From Muricea muricata (Eukaryota > Cnidaria > Anthozoa > Malacalcyonacea > Plexauridae), in NCBI GenBank assembly GCA_963855995.1, contig OY979719.1, positions 6,820,001-6,884,000 on the forward strand: a DNA stretch of 64,000 nt. The letters are read 5' to 3'. The position numbers and the translations under genes were made by a program. Of the stretch, positions 58,265 to 64,000 are shown one piece after another. Numbering within the stretch: the first letter of the stretch is position 1; each line of letters starts with the position of its first letter. The notes under the pieces were generated by a model. That model did no database searches. It saw only the letters and a list, made by a program, of their open reading frames with translations, and had not been told where the DNA came from.

Positions 58265-60535
58265 ATGGATGTCATTTTCTATGTTTTCTTTCTGCTCGAA
58301 GCTTTAGCCATCCTCGTGGCAATGTCAACACATTAAAACGCAAAAAAGTCTTGTCAAAGGAATTTCAAAAAATTGTCAAAATATGGAAATAAGTATAATG
58401 GACATTAAGGTGACTCTCTGTTTTCTCAATCCACAACATTACGGTAATCTAGATGTAGTAGTTTCATCGGGTTTTTTGGGTATGTAACTTGACATTTGGC
58501 CGTTTGAAACGGAACCATTTACATGCAAAACCCGACGATTCGATCGGTAACTGCAATGTTATGTCATGTCTTGATGCACGTTTTATCAATTTTTATTAAA
58601 AACGTACCAAATTCGTGTAGTAAAAGTTTGTATAGGATTTAAATGATACAAAAGCAATAAAACTTTTGAATGATCGTTTCTTACCACAGGAACAGAATAA
58701 GCCAGTTGTTATAACGGCGAACGTCGCCTTTTAAACGCAAACAAACCCGATAGAATGTTTGCGCTTATAGTGATTGGACACAAATTGCTGTTGTATACCA
58801 GCAAAATCTGCATGCTCTTCTGAAATTTTGATATGTTAAATTTGTGTTTAAACTTCGTTGTCATGGAAAAATCGTGTGCAGTGGCGCAGAAAACTATCTC
58901 TTGTTGCTTCGTCGGCTCTGAGATCTTTATTTTTAACTCATATTCTGATGTGCATGACACGTGGGTGAAGAGTTTGCATCGTTCTGTTCAAATATATACT
59001 CCAATTTCTTCGGAGAGACAGTGTGTCGGAATGGGTGAAGATTAGCTTCTAAGTTATAAATAGAGATTACTTCATGGTTGGTGAGTGCGTACGATTTTTA
59101 TTCACGAGTTGTGAAGGATCGTTAAACGAACGAGTGAGCGCAGCGAACGAGTGAGTTTAGCGATCCTTCACAACGAGTGAATAATAAAAATCGTACAAAC
59201 GAACCAACCATGAAGTAATTTGTTTATTATATGAGTATAAAGATGAGTGTATAAAGATACGGATATATCTTACTGACAAAAACAAATACTTAAGCAAAAT
59301 ATTAAAATGGAATTTCTTACTATTTATTGCTTTGTTTTCTTGCTGAAAATGAAACCATGAGGTTTATTTCAAGTTAATGAGGCCACGAATGTCGTCGTTA
59401 TGATTTTACGTGGTTGTTTTATCAGTGAAATTGTCTTAAATCTCTCTTTTCGGTGAGTTAAAAAATACTTGTAAAATCAGACTCCATGTTTACACTAGCC
59501 TGCGAGCAGGTGTTGCAAGTTCGGGTCAGCCAATCAGAACACTGAACGATAAATTTTCACTGGTGAAAAAACATCGTTCGTCCAATCAAAGGCCGTGAAC
59601 GATGATTTTTCACCGAGTGAAATTTTATCGTTCTTGATGCCGATTGGCTATTGCTAATTTGGAACGATTATTACGCACAGCCATATCGATGAATAAATCT
59701 CTATACTCATGTAATAAATGGCATTTCGTAGCTATGTATACTGCGAGTAGTCCCTAAAGGAAAGGAGTTGATTAAAGGTGGGACTGCAGAATACACAGAA
59801 AGAAAAGAAATGCGCGTTGCTCACTCAATGCGTTGCCCATTTCCTTCAGAGACTTATTGTATTCTCAAGCAAGAAAACTCACGAAAAAAAGAATAGCAAA
59901 AACAAGGAAGTAGAAGTTTTATCAAGATGTGCGAACAACTGTGAGTGAAGGGACAATTTTAAACTAATATCAGAAAATATTCTTATATAATATCACTTTT
60001 TTATTGAAAAATATTTATAACTTTTGTCGGCGATTTTAGTCAAAATCCAGCACACATACAGTAAACCATTTTACCTACATAACCACGTTTACTGTAATAT
60101 GGAAACTCACGGGGGAGGCTGGATCTTGGTTTACAGCTACACCTTTACAAACTACAACAGATTTAGGGCAGGCAGCAATGCCGTAACAGGCCTATCCCTG
60201 ACGCCAATGTCCTGATCTCAACCACTCCTCCACTCAGCGAGTAATCACTTGGAGCTCTCGACAGGAATGTATGGAAAGACGCCGCAGAAGAGTTAATGGT
60301 CAAATCAACAGTTAATGATTGGATTGTTTGCAACCAAATGGTGGAAGTATGGTCACAAAGCAAGGTGGATCAGTTAGTTGTGGCGACAGCTTGTAGCATT
60401 GAAGTGGTCGCCACGTGGCCCAGGTCTCCGTGTTTCAGGGACGAATTATTATTTGTTTGAGGGAGGCACGTATGTACTATAACTGGCCAAGAAATGATCC
60501 TTGTGGCATCGGTGAACCTAATCAAATTTAGTTCC
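58265..60535 (+). pseudogene. PAN + fibrinogen-like copy E', inverted and broken
   Basis: On the plus strand: a signal exon from ATG 58265 (MDVIFYVFFLLEALAILVAM) hits TAA at 58334, and its donor GTAAGT has become ATAAGT. A PAN remnant lies at 59868-59950 (KKTHEKK...). The fibrinogen-like part 60031-60535 keeps YCNMETHGGGWILVYSYTFT but is frameshifted after NAVT. It ends abruptly against a minus-strand fragment. Confidence 0.8.
59067..59222. repeat. Foldback MITE in copy E'
   Basis: ACTTCATGGTTGG, GTACGATTTTTATTCAC and GTGAAGGATCG are inverted at 59160-59215 with the loop at GAGCGCAGCGAACGAG. Further weaker inverted blocks (TTTATTATATGAGTATA and TATACTCATGTAATAAAT) extend to about 59715, suggesting nesting in a larger element. 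Confidence 0.75.
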
Positions 60536-60905
60536 ACGCTTCTATAAGCTGTCGCCACGTTCTTGATATTCACACAACTAACTGGTCTATTTTGCTCTGT
60601 GACAACATTTCCACCATTTGGTTGACAAACAATCGTTCACGGTTGATTTGACCATAAACTCTTCTCCAGCATCTTTCCATACATTCCAGTCTAGAGCCCC
60701 AAGTGATGACTCGTTAAGTGGAGGAGTGGTTGGCTTTAGGGGAAGGCCGTTGCTGACTGAATCAAAACTATCAGTGGTCTGTAAACATTTAGCTGTAAAC
60801 CAAGGTCCAGCCTCCCCCGAAATTACTATATCACAGTAAACTTGAAATGGTGTTGGATCCAGTAGACGGACCCAGTAAATTTTGGAAACTGCAAATTTAT
60901 TTGTT
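60536..60905 (-). pseudogene. Fibrinogen-like exon fragment, minus strand
   Basis: It includes the complement of NVATAYR.., GGNVVTEQ, the DWIVCQPN region with deletions, SSLGALDWNVW and the GGGWTLVY end mutated around 60820. It abuts the plus-strand fragment at 60535 tail to tail. A decayed signal exon of the same series lies at 61060-61165 (minus). Confidence 0.75.
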
Positions 60906-61314
60906 GCTAGGATATAGAAGCTTGTACTTCAAGATTACTGTTATATAGTGTATTGAGCCACCTTAAATCATACGTTTTATGAGAAAGTAACGATGGCAAA
61001 ACGTCCATATACTTACCTCCATATGTTGAAATTATATATATTTTTAGATATATATTTTTTGAAATTCTGTTCACATGACTTTTAATTGTGTTGACATTGC
61101 CAAGAGGATGGCTAAACTTTCGAGAAGAAATAAAATATAGAAAATGAGATCCATTATTTATTTATTTCTTTCCTTTCAGAATTTCACTGAACAATACCTG
61201 TTTTATATTTATATTAGTTATATTTGTGTTATGAGTTTCCAATACTAAATTACAATACAAATGTTTAGTGCATGTTTATATCATGTGTTCAAACAAAATG
61301 TTAAAGTTTCCTTT

Positions 61315-63187
61315 TTAACGAAGATAGATATGTCCACCAGGGTTGCTGACACCTTTCATGTGATTAGCCTTGCCCATGCCACAAGGATCATGTATTGGCC
61401 ACCAATAATCTGTATTTCCTTGAAAAAAATAATAGATCTTTGAAGCACGGAGACTCGGTCCACCTGCAAGCCACTTCAGGCGATCTGGTACCGCACCGCT
61501 ACAAGCTGTCGCCACGTTCTTGATATTCGCACAACTAACTGATCCATCTTGCTGGGTGACTATACTTCCACCATTTGGTTGACAAACAATCCAATCATTT
61601 ACTGTTGATTTGACCATAAACTCTTCTCCAAAATCTTTCCATACCTTCCAGTCGAGAGCCCCAAGTGATGACTCGCTGAGTGGAGGAGTGGTTGAGATTG
61701 GGACTTTGGCGTTTGAGGTAGGCCAATTTGGACGGGAGGTTACGGCATTGCTGTCTGCTGTAAATCTGTTGTATTTTGTAAAGGTGTAGCTGTAAACCAA
61801 GGTCCAGCCTCCCCCGTGAGTTTCCATATCACAGTAAACTTGAAATGGTTTACTGCCTGCGTGCTGGATCCAGTAAATTCTGGAAACTGCAAATCTATTT
61901 GTTGCTTGGATATCTTTACAAGATTGTGCTGGGTTTAATTGTGGCTTGCCCAAAATCGCCTAAATAAAGGTTATGAATATTTTACTACCTCCTCCGCAGG
62001 CGTTTTACGGATTACGGGCTGAGAAAGTTTGTGGGTCCACTTACCCTATTCTCAAATTTCACACCTGCAAATTACTCCCGCCCGCACCGAGCCTCCCGCA
62101 CGGAAAGGCCTGCGGAGGAGGTAGTATATTTTATAATAGGCTTCACTTTTTAACAATAATATTAATGATAGTAAGAATATTTTAATTTGAAATATTAATT
62201 CAAAATTGTTCTTTGACTCACAGTTGGTCGCACTTCTTGATAAAATTTCCACCTTCCAGTTTCGTGACATTTGTCATTCTTTTTTTCGAACGTTTTCTTG
62301 CTGAGTTGACAATTTACGTATTTATTTGACTCAGTTCTGTAGTTGAAACCCACGCATGATGATTTTGAAACACATCTCATTAAACATTCAGTTTGGGAAT
62401 GAACAGTATGATTGGATATAATATCGTCTGGATGCAATGAGGAGCCTGCATGGTTTAAAAAAGGGATATTCTTTAAGCTATATATTGCTATGTGAGGATA
62501 CGTCTATACGTACTAGCTCGGTTTAGTGCGTCAACGAAGCTCGCTGACTGTTACGTAGGAACAGCTTCAGAGGAGACACGAAGCCAAGTTGAATTTTAGT
62601 ATTTTTTACTGCCTTATTTTGAAAGCTTGCTAAGATTTAGCATTTATTTCGCTATGCATCGAAAGGTAATTTAGGAACTAATCTTAAGCCATCCTGTCAA
62701 ATTATTACTCGAAGGAAACCGCGGAGTAGGTGAAGAAAACATCGCAAATTCCTCACGCACGAAGTGTCATGCTCATGAATGAGAAATAAAATCGCATAGC
62801 CCATCATTATAAAGCAACAAAAAGTAATCAGTTTTATTCTACGCCACAAGGCACGGTTTTGCCATGACAACGGAGTTTCAACACAAATTTATCACATTAA
62901 AATCTTGAGTACATTTAGCACAAATTTCGTAGGTAGGTAAATATGTAAAACGAACCTTGTACTTCCGGATTACTGTAATGTAGTGTATTGAAAAACGCAT
63001 AGAGCCACCTTAGGTCATACTTGTTACGGGAAAATATCGATTGCAAAACGTCTATATACTTACTTCCATATTTTGACATTTTTTTGAAAATCCTTTGACG
63101 AGACCTTTTTGTGTCTGATTGTGTTGACATTGCAAAGAGGATGGCTAAACATTCGAGAAGAAATAAAATATAGAAAATGAAATCCAT
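61315..63187 (-). CDS. Secreted PAN + fibrinogen-like protein, copy D (intact)
   Basis: Exons 63064-63187, 62222-62445, 61315-61959 give 331 codons with the stop, that is 330 residues, with canonical splice sites and matching phases (1 and 0). Signal peptide MDFIFYILFLLECLAILFAM. PAN/apple part with HTVHSQTECLMRCVSKSSCV and [12 protein letters not shown]. Fibrinogen-type exon with FQVYCDMETHGGGWTLVYSY, NAVTSRPNWPTSNAK, DWKVWKDFGEEFMVKSTVND and HDPCGMGKANHMKG, ending GGHIYLR. Compact introns of 618 and 262 bp. It is the most self-consistent member of the cluster. A secreted matrix or lectin-like role is inferred from domains only. The second intron contains an inverted-repeat insertion (61987-62125). 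Confidence 0.9.
61987..62125. mobile_element. Small MITE in intron of copy D
   Basis: The ends TACCTCCTCCGCAGGC and GCCTGCGGAGGAGGTA are perfect inverted repeats. The flanks ATATTTTAC and TATATTTTAT suggest a target duplication of about 8-9 bp; paralogous introns (for example 45635, GAATATTTTATAAGAAGC) lack the element. Confidence 0.8.
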
Positions 63188-63751
63188 TGTTTCTTTCTTT
63201 TCAGAATTTCACGGAAGCAAACTTTACTCTTTTGTTTTGAGAACGCTGCAGGTTGGGCGATAATTGATGCTTGTCGGCAATGGCAAAGTGCACATGAAAG
63301 AAACATATGCTAAGTGCAGAATATGTTTAAATTATACAATTATTCTTATTTAGATATTGAGAGTTCATTTTAGTTTTTCATTGGTCGGCAGTTGTGCGTT
63401 TAATGTCAAAAAAGACGCCGGCTAAGGACAATCTCTTCCTTTGGCCATCGGTAGCAGAGACTACTTGAGAAACGAGTGAGCGAGTAAGGAAAAGGCTCTT
63501 GGGACGTAAGCTCCTTGTATGTGCGCATGGTAATTATAATATAGCATTCGTAAATTATGAACGCTGATTGGCTAAGAGCCGTGTTGATATAACTCTATGT
63601 CAACACGGAAAATTTACCGCCACTCTTCTGTTAAAGTTCTTTGTGCTATTTTCACACAATTTCTCGTTTTTCCAATTTCCACTCGTGTTGATATAACTGT
63701 ATATCAACACGGAAAATGTTTTATATTTCTTAAATATCAAATTAAAATATA
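63188..63751. other. Upstream flank of copy D
   Basis: Paralogous upstream sequence (CTTTACTCTTTTG, GTTGGGCGATAATTG). Further right, two copies of ATCAACACGGAAAAT-type words in inverted setting at 63596-63720. No gene. Confidence 0.45.
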
Positions 63752-63867
63752 ATTTTGTGGAAACACCGCGTAAGTTTATTATCGCAAAGCTTTCGATGCG
63801 ACTGATGAAAACCCGAGCTTACGGGTCGAAAACTTTGCGATGGTAAACTTACGTAGTGTTTCCGTTT
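63752..63867. repeat. Foldback MITE, family FB2, copy 2
   Basis: GGAAACACCGCGTAAGTTTA, then ATCGCAAAGCTTTCGATG, inverted to CTTACGTAGTGTTTCC. Same family as 3473-3637. Confidence 0.75.
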
Positions 63868-64000
63868 TAATAACGGACGTCTCATAAAATAGAAACCTTT
63901 CCGTTGCATGGGCTAAATATTTTTGTGCGGGGTTCGCAGGAACCCATACAAGTGCAGGACAAAATGACAAGCGTGCTTGCAGGTAATTTTCATTAGAAAT

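Overview
This is eukaryotic nuclear DNA, AT-rich and full of introns and repeats. It is most likely from a cnidarian, probably an anthozoan. The evidence is a cluster of secreted PAN plus fibrinogen-like genes resembling the coral 'uncharacterized skeletal organic matrix protein 5' family, a Penelope-like element with hammerhead ribozymes, TTAGGG-type telomeric DNA, and vertebrate-like intron-rich housekeeping genes. Species assignment is inference.

Region 1 (1-19,910, minus strand): most of an ERCC2/XPD gene, the TFIIH 5'->3' DNA helicase. Twenty-three coding exons were placed by hand. They join in phase to 586 codons, with the Walker A lysine (48), the DEAH box (234-237) and the four iron-sulfur cysteines (116, 134, 155, 190) at the human positions. 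The last roughly 170 residues lie off the left edge. Its introns hold foldback MITEs, SINEs, a LINE tail and, in the largest intron, a nearly complete Ty3/gypsy element (8,406-13,050) inserted into a minisatellite with a clean 5-bp target duplication.

Region 2 (22.8-30.9 kb, minus strand): an unidentified acidic Ser/Thr-rich protein (22,832-24,625, a possible first exon up to 25,000), and a CDYL-like gene (25,955-30,829) with an N-terminal basic tail, a diverged chromodomain and the start of a crotonase fold. The remainder of the crotonase fold was not found.

Region 3 (31-34 kb): intergenic repeats, a nested MITE and a 20-bp minisatellite.

Region 4 (34-63.2 kb): a rapidly evolving cluster of three-exon genes (signal peptide, PAN/apple, fibrinogen-like). 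Two copies look intact: C (44,965-49,093, 335 aa) and D (61,315-63,187, 330 aa). Copies A and B and many exon fragments are broken. Copies arose by a 2.56-kb tandem duplication, an approximately 9-kb segmental duplication that carried a LINE remnant along, and a head-to-head inversion near 54.8-58.4 kb. Interstitial telomere repeats, MITEs with paralogous empty sites, and very long (TA)n tracts mark the cluster.

Region 5 (51.5-53.1 kb, inside the cluster): two 5'-truncated Penelope-like elements in tandem, each with a GIY-YIG endonuclease end, followed by hammerhead ribozyme motifs, one of them in an inverted palindrome built around (TA)n.

Genome-wide homology, transcripts and species identity could not be tested from sequence alone.
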